Of a stretch of DNA of 64,000 bases, positions 47,991 through 58,831 are shown piece by piece. This stretch comes from Ambrosia x helenae (lineage: Eukaryota > Streptophyta > Magnoliopsida > Asterales > Asteraceae). The notes under the pieces are model-generated. The model saw only the letters and a program-made list of their open reading frames with translations, ran no database searches and was not told the origin of the DNA. The translations under genes and the position numbers were made by a program. Location: the NCBI GenBank assembly GCA_030844895.1, contig CM061223.1:34071435-34135434 (forward strand), given 5' to 3'. Within the stretch, counting starts at the first letter, position 1, and each line of letters starts with the position of its first letter.

Positions 47991-49503
47991 ATGGAACGTG
48001 GAGGAGGTTTCCATGGCTATCACAGGCTCCCCATCCACCCTACATCTGGTACACACACACACACATATATATATACACACACACATACATATAACATTCA
48101 TATATATATATAATGTTTCTTTAACTTTATGGGATAGTTCACTTCTTTCTGCATCTGCATTGGCCTTCTTCTTCTTATTATTATTATTCATCTTTATCCA
48201 TTTTCAAGAAAATCTTGAAACTGTTTTTTCATTCTAACTATTGCATGCAAATAAGTGTGTATGTGTGTGTATATATATGTATATATTTACACACATGAGT
48301 CAAGATGGTCTGCTAAGTTATTTATAAAAAGTTCTGGTTCTGTCACTGAATATTGATATATAGATGTATTAGTTTTGGAAAAAAAAAAATAAAGAAAAAA
48401 AGATGTGATTTTTATATTAAAGATTGTTTACTGTTTTATTGATGCATAACTACTTTACAGGCAATCTTCTGACACATAGACTCAGGCTAAGCTATAGATG
48501 CTTGTTTTCAGAGTATATTATGTTGTTTTTTAAACAATTTAAGTTGAAACAGCAAGATTTCTTGGAGTTTTAAGTGTTGTAGATTGTGTATATCATGTGT
48601 AGGTCTGTTTGATCTGATTTTAGTTGTTTAAGTCTTAGTGAGATGTGTTGGAGACAGTGTGTGTTTGAAGGAGGACAAATATTGTAAAACAAGTGGCATG
48701 CATGCAATAATATTACTCTCTTGTTTTGTCCCCACGAATCTGTCATTTTTGCACACTTCACTGTTTTTTTTTTGTTTTTCACCATTAACTTTTCTTTTTT
48801 TAAATCATTACAATGAGTATATTTTTGTGTGTATATATGTATATGATGTCATATACATGATGTTATATAATGTTATTATTTATTTATGATTTTTTTTTTT
48901 TTTTTTTTGGTATTAGGAATGCAACAGCAGGATATGAAGCAGAAGCAACCAGACACAAGCAACACATCTACAGAAGACAATGAGTGCATTGTTAGAGAGC
49001 AAGATCGGTTTATGCCGATAGCAAATGTGATCAGGATCATGCGAAAGATCTTGCCACCACACGCGAAGATCTCTGATGACGCTAAAGAAACGATCCAAGA
49101 ATGTGTTTCTGAGTACATTAGTTTTGTGACAGGTGAAGCGAATGATCGTTGCCAGCGCGAGCAGAGAAAGACTATCACAGCTGAAGATGTGTTGTGGGCT
49201 ATGAGCAAGCTTGGGTTTGATGATTATATTGAACCGTTGACTGTGTATCTTCATCGCTACAGGGAGTTTGATGGGGGTGAACGTGGGTCGATAAGAGGTG
49301 AGCCGCTTGTCAAGAGGGCTGCAGCCACTGGTGACCCTGGTCCCTTTGGTATGGGTCCGTTTGTGCCTGGTTTTCACATGGCTCATCATCATAATGGGTT
49401 CTTTGGGCCTGCTAGCATTGCTGGTTTCTTCAAGGACCCGTCGAGTGCGGCTGGCTCATCTGGGCCTGCTGGTTTCGAACCATATGCTCAGTGTAAAGAG
49501 TAA
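47991..49503 (+). CDS. L1L: LEAFY COTYLEDON1-LIKE, NF-YB subunit
   Basis: Two exons, 47991-48048 and 48917-49503, give about 214 residues. The donor is TCTG/GTACAC and the acceptor TATTAG; the split codon is GGA. The N-terminus MERGGGFHGYHRLP is typical of LEC1-LIKE proteins. The histone-fold B domain covers residues 46-136: REQDRFMPIANVIRIMRKIL, SDDAKETIQECVSEYISFVT and QREQRKTITAEDVLWAMSKL. Asp-73 (in KISDDAK) sits where LEC1-type subunits carry the Asp needed for embryogenic activity and other NF-YBs have Lys. The C-terminus is Gly/Phe/His-rich. NF-YB pairs with NF-YC and NF-YA to bind CCAAT boxes and drives seed maturation and lipid genes. The orthologue is NF-YB6, At5g47670. Intron 1 (868 bp) ends in a long T-run. 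Confidence 0.97.
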
Positions 49504-50536
49504 CTGGTTTCGAGCCGTATGTTTGTTGGTTTGCTTTGTTTTTTTTTTTTTAATTTGTTTCTTGGTCATGGAGCAACAAATTACATTGGGTCAAACTTTG
49601 GCAAGGCATTGTAAAAACAGTTGACATGCTTCATCTAGTAGTAATCTGCATTTCTTTTAACATTTATGGATTTGGAGTGTTAAAGATTTATCCGGTTCGG
49701 TTCGCAGTCTACAGTGTTATTTTTAAATATGCATCAGCCATCTTCATCATTTTTCAAAAATTAATACACTTGTGATTAAATAAATAGTTAAAAAAACGGT
49801 ACAAACTGCGAAACCAAAGTTTTAGCAAGACCAAATATTATGTCAAAACTGATTGAATCAAACATGAACATGAAACAACAAAAAAGTAGTACTAAAATGC
49901 AAGTTATCAAAAACAATTAGCCCCACACGAAGTTCGTGAATAAGTGATTGTCTAATAATGGGCAAGAAATCTGTCTTTATACTATAGAGGATGTATTGAA
50001 CTTATAACTCATTTGGTACTTTTTATGAATGTCAATTAAGTCTCGTAAGTAAGCTGCTCCAAGTTGTTCAGTCATAAGATAATCAATCATTCTTTGATAA
50101 ATGATCACTGTAAGTCAAAATCAATAAAATTTGATCAATCCTAAATCTTAGAGGAGCATTGCAAATGATCTCCGTTCTATCATCAACCAAACAATTGTGT
50201 CTTATCCCTTTCTATTTATTTATTTGGTAATAGAGAGAACTCGTTAGTGGAAAACTCACATGACTCCACTAATACTCTGCTAACCAATGGAACCAGGTAA
50301 CAAGCAACTTCTGCTGAGCATGTAGCCTTCAAAGAGGTTAAAAGCGCAAAACCATTGGAAGTTGGATTTAAACATGAGACCTATGTTGTATTTCTATAAT
50401 GTTACAAGATAAACAATGCATTTATGGTAAATTATATCTTAATAGAAAGAAATAAGAATGCATACATAATTATCAAAAAAATGTTTTTGACATGCAAATT
50501 TCTCAAAACCATAGTTAAATAAAAGGTTGGTTAAAC
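49504..50536. other. Gap between convergent L1L and TRM10 genes
   Basis: About 1 kb holding the two 3' untranslated regions and a truncated SINE at 50225-50385. No gene is seen. Confidence 0.6.
50225..50385 (-). mobile_element. 5'-truncated SINE, relative of the trihelix-intron copy
   Basis: On the minus strand AAATCCAACTTCCAATGG, then GGTTAGCAGAGTATTAGTGG and GTGAGTTTTCCACTAACGAG match the downstream body of 40594-40828 in order and spacing. The A box is missing. Confidence 0.7.
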
Positions 50537-53500
50537 CTATGATTCAATGCATTGCCTTTTTATCCCTTGTTCAGATTTCTCATCCTCTTCTTCACCTTCT
50601 TCCTGAGACACTTGTTCTTCAGTTTCACATCTTTTTCTTTGCGGAATCACATGGAAAAACGACTCTTTCCAGTCTTTCGTTTCCAAGAACTTGAGAAGTA
50701 TTTCTATCACTTGGTTCACCGTAAGGACCTACATATCCACACAAACAAACATTACTTGTTATTTATTGGAATAAGCTTGGTTTTAAAAAAGAGCGAGGTG
50801 TTCCAAGGCGTTTTAAGTCCTGAAAGCCAAGGCGCAAGGGGTAAGGCGAGAGCTTCACGTTCATGAGGCATTGCTCTATGTACAACCAAACATTGGATCT
50901 TTCACATATGTCTCACATATCAACCATTCTCAAGTAAAACATTTATTATTTATCATCCTTCCAAATGTACATGAAGCGCACACGCTAAACAAAGCCTTGA
51001 GGCATGCTTTTTTAAAAACAAGGGAATAAGATGGTTGGGGAAGGAATATGATGATTTGTACCTGAGAACCAGACATTTTAAGGTAGTTGCCGATTGGGAG
51101 TTTCGCGGTTTGAATCCCTTGTTCTACAGCTTTCTTCATGGTTATCCCTTTCCACCTGTTTCTATCCACCAGCCCACCAATGATATAAATTATCTTTGGA
51201 TCAAGTTCAGAGAGCATGTTTTCCGAGTCGGCTGTCAGGTAGACCAAATGCTCCTTTTGACTTTCGAAAGTATTGATATAAGGACCCGTATCCTTGTCTA
51301 TTATCCATTTATCAAACCCGGGCATCTTTTGTAATTGGCTTTCAATTTCTCCAGCGTAGCCGGTCAACCAGAGATGACAAGGGACCACACTTCTTCCATT
51401 CACAGAATAGCAATACATTATCTATATTCACATTTCACAATAAGTTTTTAGAGAAAGACAATGGCTACCAATAGCAGAAACAAATTAGCGATTTCGTTGT
51501 ACATGAACACTCGTCGCTGATCTGTAAGATTCTTATGTCTTTTTATACTTCTTTAGCCTCGATGAAGTTATGTTGTGCGCAATTGTAGATTAGAAAAAAT
51601 TTCAATCAAGATTAAAAATTTGAGATAAAAGTAAAAGCTTATGACTAAAAATGTTATACACACACAAACACATAAGCGCACGTCTATTGGTTATGAGTTG
51701 AACGCCCCTCTACATACACACACATATAAAGAGCAAGAACCGCTCAATACAACCAATTGTAAGTACAGAACCATTGTAGATAACATAACATATCATACAG
51801 TTCTGGCAGTTGTCTACTTATAACTGGTTTTGCATTAAACAAAACAAGCACCCCTGATACATTAAGACCGGTCATTGCACCGCGCTCTTCCGCCACCTGG
51901 ACTTGGTAACGCCCCCAACACCAAAACGTGGGCGCCACCCACATCTTCACCAACATGGTAACGGGCGCCATGAGGGGGAAGGGTGTGGGGTTCCACCCCA
52001 TTCCATCCAATCACTTTTTTTGTTTTTTGTTTTTTTCTACTTTCTTTTTCTCATTTCTAGTTAAACTACAACGGGTTAGTTAACGGATGGATTAGTTGAA
52101 GCCCTGATGTCTATGTGGCATCGACTTGGCGCTTTTAAAGCCCCTTTCCAGTTTAAACCACAACGGCTAGTCTAATGTTCAGGACAGAACAGATTGACCA
52201 ATGTTGGAGCTATATTTCAGATAAAGATAGCAACTTTTTCGAATTCCACCTAATGCTTGGATCCTTTTAGAACCACAGTATAAAAAATAAACATATATTG
52301 TGTTACTTTGCTAGATGGTTTTTCAAAGGCACCTAATGCCCAAGCAAAGAACCTATCCATTGATTCAAAGATGTTCAATACAGTTTATCTTCAGAATTTA
52401 GGTTTCCAACCATAGTTGTCAATGGTGAATAGCAGACAATAGCGGCAAGCTACCTATATGCTACATAGCGATAGCAATGAAACAGCATGAGCTATTTATA
52501 CACTAGAAGAAAACTTAAGAAATATTTTTGATGCATATTCTATCAAAATCATAGTTATCAAAGGCGCTAGGCGCACTCAAGGCGCATAGGCCTCGCTTGG
52601 GGCCTAGGCACGAGGCGCAAAAAAAGCGAGGGCCTGAGATAAAAAAAAACGAACAAAGAAAATAAAGAAAAATATATTAAAATAATACTATTTTTCATCT
52701 ATTTAGCATGATTCAAAAGTTTTAAAATATTGATGCATTAGTGCATAGAAGTAGTTTTCCTTAGATAAAAGTAGAAATATGGCTGGAAACTCTCTGGAAT
52801 TTGGGAATCTAGCTGAAATCTGCGCCTAAACCATCACCTAGAAAATTAAAGCGCAATTTCCTCGACTCAAAGCGCAAATGCATCGCCTCGCCTAAAAAAT
52901 GGGCCTAGGCGCAAGAGGCGATGGCTTTCAACAACTATGATTAAAATATTAAAAGCTAATAAAAAAATTACAAAAATCTCGCTATTTGTCGCTATATAGG
53001 ATCCTATATAGCGCCATGAATCCGCTTTGCTACGTAGCGCATTACAGCGCTCGCTACAGCCGCTATTGTCATCTATGGTTCCAATTTCAAACTAAATCCA
53101 ATCCTTAAACCCTATAATAATAATTTCTTAAACCCTAACCACTAACCAATGAAACAAACACATACAAATAACCAAACAAAAACATTAAAACTATAATCAC
53201 CTGTTTAACAAGACTATGAATCTCATTCTCAGCCATAAGATGAGCAAACTGGAGATCAAGAACAACATTCTGCCCATTGTTCTTGGCTTCCAAAAGCCTT
53301 GATGTTTTACTCTCTCTCTCCTGATTCCTCTGCTCCATTCTCTCTCTCCTCATCCCTTTCCTTGTGTCTATCATCTTCAACCTCTCTTCTTCTGATAAAG
53401 CTGACAGCTTTTCTTCCCATTCCTTCCGTTTCCTCTCTCCCTGTTGCTTCTTTTGTTCTTTCATTAGGGCTTTTTTCTCTGCTTTCTTTGCTTCGAATCT

Positions 53501-53626
53501 TTGCTGTTTTAATAGCTTCTTTTGGGCGTTTTTTGATATGGGTTTTGGTGGAGAGAGGTGGTCGACTGTGGTGGGTTGGGTGGTGACGTGGTGGTCGACG
53601 GTGGTGGTGGCGGCGGTGGCGTCCAT
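50537..53626 (-). CDS. TRM10: tRNA (guanine-9-N1) methyltransferase, TRM10 type
   Basis: Three exons on the minus strand: 53626-53201, 51421-51062 and 50728-50537, about 325 residues, all joins in phase 0. Sites are CAG/GTGATT, ATATAG, CAG/GTACAA and TGTAG. Exon 1 gives a disordered start, then a Lys/Arg-rich coiled region (KNAQKKLLKQQRFEAKKAEK) and VLDLQFAHLMAENEIHSLVK. Exon 2 is the SPOUT core: GFDKWIIDKDTGPYINTFES, VYLTADSENMLSELDPK and YIIGGLVDRNRWKGITMKKA. The Asp of GGLVDRN is the conserved acidic residue of the family. Exon 3 (LTVNQVIEILLKFLETKDWK, HVIPQRKR) ends in an acidic tail. It methylates G9 of tRNAs using S-adenosylmethionine. Start: the ATG at 53626 is preferred; an in-frame ATG at 53695 could add 23 residues. 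Intron 1 (1.8 kb) and intron 2 carry foldback elements. Confidence 0.95.
50774..51024. mobile_element. Small foldback element in TRM10 intron 2
   Basis: The left end CTTGGTTTTAAAAAAGAGCG is inverse to the right end GCATGCTTTTTTAAAAACAAG. About 250 bp, filling most of the 333-bp intron. Confidence 0.65.
52417..53082. mobile_element. Outer foldback element in TRM10 intron 1
   Basis: The left part AACCATAGTTGTCAATGGTG, then GACAATAGCGGC is inverse to the right part GCCGCTATTGTCATCTATGG. Inner parts on both sides are rich in TAGCG/CGCTA. It is interrupted by the element at 52549-52945. Confidence 0.7.
52549..52945. mobile_element. Inner foldback element (GGCGC type) in TRM10 intron 1
   Basis: The left end AATCATAGTTATCAAAGGCG is inverse to the right end GCGATGGCTTTCAACAACTATGATT (the last 12 bases pair exactly apart from one). 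Repeated AGGCGC/GCGCCT and GGGCCTAGGC occur in both arms. The centre is AT-rich. Confidence 0.75.
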
Positions 53627-53989
53627 TTTTGTAATGTTGACTTGGTTTTGCCTGGGAATGAGGACTGATGTTATCAGGCTGCTTAGAGTGAACATTGGAT
53701 TATTTTTGTACAAATTTTATAAAAAAGTATTTACATCACATTTCCCGCGCTACGCGACGGGATTTAGGTTGATATCATTTTGTTTCGTTATGGTACCGGT
53801 ATGAAACGACACTCAGTTTAGTAGCCAGAAGGGAAAACTTAAAAATAAAGTTGTGATCTGCTAAAATAGTTTAAGATGTCGAATGTGTTTTGCATCGATC
53901 AAACACCATAAACAATGTATACCGGTACCAGTTTGATAGAACTGATACTGATATCAGTGTCAATGCGGTTTGTCATGGTACCGACGCAA
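53627..53989. other. TRM10 upstream region and unplaced repeat remnant
   Basis: The first approximately 100 bp are the likely promoter and leader. From 53745 there is a GC-rich CCCGCGCTACGCGACGGG and several GGTACCGG/GGTACCGAC copies, as found in decayed Helitron or other repeats. It leads into Mutator-like copy C; its boundary is unclear. Confidence 0.4.
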
Positions 53990-54048
53990 TTGAAGATAGT
54001 GACACGATTTTTTATTAGAAATTTGAATCAGGTTGGTATTATTTGTTT

Positions 54049-54160
54049 AGTCCGGATGTACTTGATATTTCCTTTATTCCATTTATTAGTTATGTTCTTT
54101 ATTTATTGTATAGCAGAAACTAATCGAACTCCATTTGATCTCCCAGAATCGGAAGCTGAT
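54049..54160 (+). pseudogene. Captured mitochondrial nad1 fragment, copy C
   Basis: The frame reads FPLFHLLVMFFIYC, then IAETNRTPFDLPESEAD. The signature ETNR-PFDLPEAEAE is specific to NADH dehydrogenase subunit 1 of complex I (nad1), a mitochondrial gene in plants. About 112 bp are kept, without start or stop of its own. Direct repeats TGAATCAGGTTG(G)TATTAT lie on both sides (54024-54044 and 54187-54206). It cannot encode a functional subunit. Confidence 0.8.
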
Positions 54161-54309
54161 AATATAATGGATGTTTATCAAGAAGTTGAATCAGGTTGTT
54201 ATTATGCATTAAGTACATGTATATAGAAATGCACATGTGCTATGTGTAGTTTTTCTTGTGAAAATATTAAATGTCGATTGTTTAAACACATAAATTATCC
54301 TATATGCAG

Positions 54310-54750
54310 ATATAGATTTAAGAAGAGAGGTTCAAATGAGGTCAAATAAGCGGAAACATATTGTGACGGTGAATAATGATGGTATGTTGTTTTGCATAAT
54401 ATTTATATTATATAGTTGAATATGCACATGTGCATAATTATGGATGGACATGATGTAATGTGTGTTTTGACAAATGTATGTGCAGCTTCAGATATAGAAA
54501 GAAAAACTCGCCAAATAAACTTGAAGCGGTGGCAGTAACTTCAAGTCAAAAGAAGGTTATAAAAAAAAGACAAGTGGCGCTTGATACGTACACGACTCAC
54601 ACCACATCAACTTTGGATGGGGATCAACAAACTGTCAAATAGACAAAAAGATGCGGTTATTGAAATGGGGTTTGGAAGTATGTTGCAACTAAAAACAGAT
54701 GGTTTACCGGCAAAGTTGGCACATTACGTTGTGTTTAGTTTTGTAGGTAG
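54310..54750 (+). pseudogene. Ulp1-protease-associated gene fragment, copy C
   Basis: After an acceptor-like TATGCAG at 54303-54309 comes DLRREVQMRSNKRKHIVTVN. A later exon from about 54486 includes KRWQ, a stop and a shift. Then, from 54569, WRLIRTRLTPHQLWMGINKL and SNRQKDAVIEMGFGSMLQL, ending DGLPAKLAHYVV. The pattern (K/R)Q-x-A-V-x-E-M/I-GFGS-L followed by LAHYVV is what precedes the C48 peptidase domain in plant transposon-borne Ulp1-like (SUMO protease-like) genes. No catalytic His-Asp-Cys part follows. Confidence 0.55.
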
Positions 54751-55650
54751 GTAGTCGGTGGTAAAATGAATGGTAGTTATTATGGATATTATTGTTATCG
54801 TTTTGTTTTGTGTGTTGATGCATATGACAGAAATTTTTGTAGTTGAATGATAAAAACGGTTGGGTATAAAAAAGTTTGTTAGTTGGATGATGTTGAATGT
54901 AAATATGCATATTTTTTGTTGGTATTATATGGTAGTTGTTGGGTTGGTTATGTTGGTGGTTTTTGTATTTTTAGAGTATGTAAATTGGTATGATAAGGAG
55001 TTTGTCATATGCACATGTGCATAGTTATAATTAATGCACGTTATAGGTAATGCACATGTGCATATATTGAAGTAATACAAAATGATTTATGTTGAAATGT
55101 AATAATGGACAAGAAAGTAATACACATGTGCATAAGTATTAATAATGCACATGATGGGTAATGTACATATGTGAATATGGTGAATATGTATGTCAAATGA
55201 TTAATATATGTATGATAATGTATTAGTCACGATAAATTCTTATGGGTTGTATAGGAATGGGTAACGCACATGTGCATATGTTGAAAAATAACACAATGGT
55301 GTATATATTATGATTAGAACTAATATACATTTGAGAAATGTATCATGATTTAAAAGGTACATGGTCTGAAATGATAACACAGTAGTAATATATTATGGGT
55401 GTTAAATGATTAGGTCTTGTCAAGAATTTGACATATGCACATGTGCATAAATACAAATAGTGCATATGTTGGGCAATCCACATGCGTGTATGTTGAAATA
55501 CGTAACAATGATACATTGTAGATATGAAATAATGAAGATATATATCAAATATGTAATGGAAAGATTTTTCAAACAAATAATACAAAAACTTATTCAAACC
55601 AGATTGTAATCAAATTGAGTGATATACGTAAAGTTTTTTATACATCAGAT
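54751..55650. repeat. Palindrome-rich non-coding part of copy C
   Basis: TGCACATGTGCA or one-base variants at about 55012, 55050, 55126, 55267 and 55437, with repeated AATGCACATGATGGGTAATG-like spacers. Colinear with 34040-35050 of copy B. No gene is seen. Confidence 0.7.
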
Positions 55651-55675
55651 AATGAATGTTTAAGAATGGCTAGGT

Positions 55676-56562
55676 GCATTACAACACCAGGATGAACGTC
55701 TAGGTGGTTGTTCATGGACGACCATGTATGAAGGGTCCTCAATATCATGATCAGTATCTAAATCAACATTAGTATCCGGTTAATCATCATCATTTTCATT
55801 AACATCATCATGACAATCGACATCTTTTTTTGAGCATATTATGTATCGATGTGTCGGATGTTAGATGTAATTGTCCCGGTTTTTTTCTTCGGTATGCCGA
55901 TACAGGTGGAAAATCCATTTTTATCGCATATGTGTTGTACATCATCACAATGTTGTCCCAAATGGTCAATTGTACTATCTACAACAGGTGTGTATTTAGC
56001 ATCAACATCGGGTATCCAGTATGAGGTGCCATTAGGTGTAGCATAAACAGGAGATTTAACTGTTCCTGTATAGTATAAAACAAGATACAAGTGATAAATG
56101 TTAAGTTAGGCTATATTATGTGGTGTTAAAGCTTGTTATGCACATGTGCATTAATAACGAACAGAGACCAAATTGGGTTATGCACTTGTGCATATATATA
56201 GTTTTGTATAATGGTTGTAGTTTAGTATTTTATTTGGTACTATCTTATATATACATATGTGTATGTGTCCATTGTAACTGGTTAAATGATATAATACCTT
56301 TGGTTTCAGATTGTATGAACTGAATATGTTCGGCAACTCGTGTGTATGTTGTTATGGTTGGTGGAGAAGTAGTATAATTTGTGACCGATGGTTTATAAAC
56401 ACTTCTGATAGATGATGTATACATGGAATCTGTAGACATCACAAGAATATAGTGTTTATTTTCGGTTGTATTCTACTTAGTGCCTTCAATAGGAGTAGTT
56501 ACTCTAATATCATTAGTAGTTATAAAAGAATCAATGTGAGTGGAATTGGAATATGACATACC
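55676..56562 (-). pseudogene. FAR1-type transposase remnant, copy C
   Basis: Minus strand. Exon 1 at 56562-56475 reads MSYSNSTHIDSFITTNDIRV, ending EGTK. Exon 2 at about 56440-56300 reads TDSMYTSSIRSVYKPSVTNY. Exon 3 at about 56073-55840 reads SYWIPDVDAKYTPVVDSTID and, in part, NGFSTCIGIPKKKTGTIT, the start of the FAR1 DNA-binding domain. A tail at 55820-55676 ends RRSSWCCNAPSHS after one stop. As in copy B, the DDE core is missing between FAR1 start and tail. Confidence 0.55.
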
Positions 56563-56983
56563 TGCAAAACGTGGTGGTGTTACTGTAGGGATAAGGTGGT
56601 GGTGCGGTGAAGACGTGGTGGTGATACGGAAGTGTCAGGGTTTAGAAGATGGTGAAGACGCGGTGGATGTATGGAGGTGTTAGGGTTTACAGGATGGTGA
56701 AGAAGAAGAAGAAGAAGAAGAAGGTGGTGGTGTTATGGTGGCGATGGGGTGGTGGTACCATGAAGAAACGATGGTGATATGAAGGTTTTAGGGTTTACAA
56801 GATGGTGTTGAAGAAGAAGGTGAATGTGAAGATGAAGGTGAAGGTGAAGAATAGGGTGTTAGGGTTTCAAATCTTATAAAAACGTGAGCCTGCTTTTTTC
56901 TTTGTTCTAATTACAAAAATGCTCCATGTTCACATTGGTTCTTTGGTTCTCTCCCTAAATGGTGGTTCTCAAATGATCCAAAT

Positions 56984-57013
<30 letters not shown>

Positions 57014-57017
<4 letters not shown>

Positions 57018-57330
57018 ATTAGGTTCCAATGAAAACACACTTTTCGTGAAAGAACCGCGAGAACACCGACGTAAAATGTGAATTTTTTTAAAAAAAATTT
57101 CCACCGGTGAAAAAACGGTAACCTCGACGTAAAAAAAAAAATATTTTACAGCAGTGTAAACGATCATGGCCCACCGTATTTTGTCTTATTAGGCAAGGGA
57201 ATATTCCCTTTTTTATTTTATTCAACTTTAATTGTGAGCCACAAATTCTTTTTTGATTAAAATAAGTGTGTGGTTGAAAAGTATGTTTCTGTAGTTCTTT
57301 TACGAAAAGTGTGTTTTTATTTTACCCTTT

Positions 57331-57332
<2 letters not shown>
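57014..57332. mobile_element. MITE with AAAACACACTTTTCGT terminal repeats
   Basis: The left end GAAAACACACTTTTCGTG, then AAAGAACCGCGAGAAC is inverse to the right end GTAGTTCTTTTACGAAAAGTGTGTTTT. TA microsatellites flank it on both sides (56988-57013 and 57336-57368). About 320 bp, non-coding. Confidence 0.8.
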
Positions 57333-57370
<38 letters not shown>

Positions 57371-58539
57371 TATATTAATAAGCATATAGGAAGGGTGGAA
57401 TGTTCATTTGACAAAAACTCTTAATTTTGACTCTTAATGCACAATGTACACCTTTCTAATGCATGTTATCTCAAAATCCAAAATAAACCCAAATCTCAAG
57501 TAAAGTGTTTCAAAGGTCAAATTTCTTTCAAAACAAAACAAACAAACCGCAACACTCCTTTTTATTCAAAATTCAAACACAGATTCTCTTCCTTCGTTCT
57601 CTCTCCCCCACTCTCAAATTTCTTTACAGAAGATGAATTTGGTGACCATTGTATGAATTCAAATACACTCCTTTCTTCTCCTCTAAGTTACGGTTATCTT
57701 GGAAGCACCATACACTGATTCAAGTTGTCAACTCTTGAGGCCTGTAGAAGGAAAATTAGCTCCATTGTAACAGATGACCAATATACCAATTTTATTCTAG
57801 ATTTATTGAGAGGATGGACCAGTAAGCAAGCAGAGAATTAGAAATTGGTGGTTTTTTGCTATCTATCATGTTCAACTACATTCTCAATCTATCCGACACC
57901 ATATCGAACAGGTGTGACCTTCCAGTATCGTTTTTTTAACCCTATGTACCATTTTTGTTTGCTATTTGAGTTGGATATGTGCAATACTTTCAGATCTGTG
58001 TTAGGTTCCTCGATAATAGTGATTGTGGATGGAAGGAGATGATGATGATGACATAAAGCTTGGTTATTGGCAAGATTGGTACCTTTTTTTTAACCATATT
58101 TATGTTTTTTGTGTGTTATTTGAGTAGTTTATATTTGATCTGTGTCATACTTTCAGATTTGGGTTGGGTTTGGTGTTCTTTCAAAGTATGAAAAAGTACT
58201 TTTAAATCATCTATTTTGTTCGTGTTAGAGATGGCAAAATATACGGCCAGGTCGAGTAATATTATTTGCGTTTCAAAACAAGTCAGGATGGATAGGCTGA
58301 CCATATTTTGGGTTTTCTAAATAATTATGTATTAAATATTGAAATTAGGATTAAAGAAACTATGTTACAAACAAAGGAAGAAGTTTTTTTGTGATTTCAA
58401 TTTTCTGTTTTTGAATTAGTTCAGATCAGAGGAACACTTGTAGTTCTATGCTACCTTTTAGAGCTCAGGTTAGAATAAGATTGTATCACTTGTAAATCTG
58501 ATAAAAATGATGTAGTATTTTTATTCAGTAGGAAACATA

Positions 58540-58831
58540 CTTAACAAGACTTTATTTTGGCAAGATACATGGTTTGGGAGGGCATGTTTTAAGGAATTCT
58601 TTCCCAACTTGTATTTGCTTGAGCAATTTAATCTATTATATCTGGTGGAAATGGTGAATAGCTGCGATTTTCACTTGGGTGAGGATTATTGGAGTTGCAG
58701 GTCAGATCCCAATGTTTGTTTCTCAGTTCTGCTGGTTAGAAAGGTATTGCGCAGATGTCAATCGAAAGTTGGAGTCACCAAAGATTTCTTATGGTTAAAG
58801 TGGGTGCCTTTGAAAGCTGTATGTTTCAGCT
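58540..58831 (+). pseudogene. LINE-type fragment carried by Helitron-like element 1
   Basis: The frame reads KTLFWQDTWFGRACFKEFFP, then NLYLLEQFNLLYLVEMVN and FSVLLVRKVLRRC, ending FLWLKWVPLKAVCF and a stop. This matches the region between reverse transcriptase and the zinc-binding domain of plant LINEs (W-D-x-W, F-S-V-x-x-x-R, W-V-P-x-K). It ends before the zinc residues. Confidence 0.6.

Larger units (their letters stand above)
51422..53200 (-). other. TRM10 intron 1
   Basis: About 1.8 kb. It holds the nested foldback pair at 52417-53082. It also holds a GC-rich MITE-like stretch at about 51850-52010 (repeated GGGCGCCA, AACGCCCC) whose ends I cannot place. No other gene is seen. Confidence 0.7.
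53990..56992. mobile_element. Mutator-like element copy C (left end not found)
   Basis: The right terminus at about 56924-56992 has ATGTTCACATTGGTTCTTTG, then CTCTCCCTAAATGGTGGTTC and CCAAATCC, and abuts a TA tract. Contents in order are a nad1 capture, a Ulp1-associated exon (+), palindromes, and a FAR1-type transposase remnant (-). Nine or more copies of TGCACATGTGCA or one-base variants are present. The left end seems lost near 53990. Confidence 0.65.

Noticed and set aside
47881..48237. 118-codon plus-strand frame over L1L exon 1
   Set aside because: Out of frame with MERGGGFHGYHR; reads through intron simple repeats.
48913..49392. 159-codon minus-strand frame
   Set aside because: It lies opposite the conserved NF-YB exon, so it is a shadow.
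54049..54160. Functional nad1 exon or true mitochondrial contig
   Set aside because: Only ~110 bp, inside a nuclear transposon with diverged flanks and repeated in a second copy.
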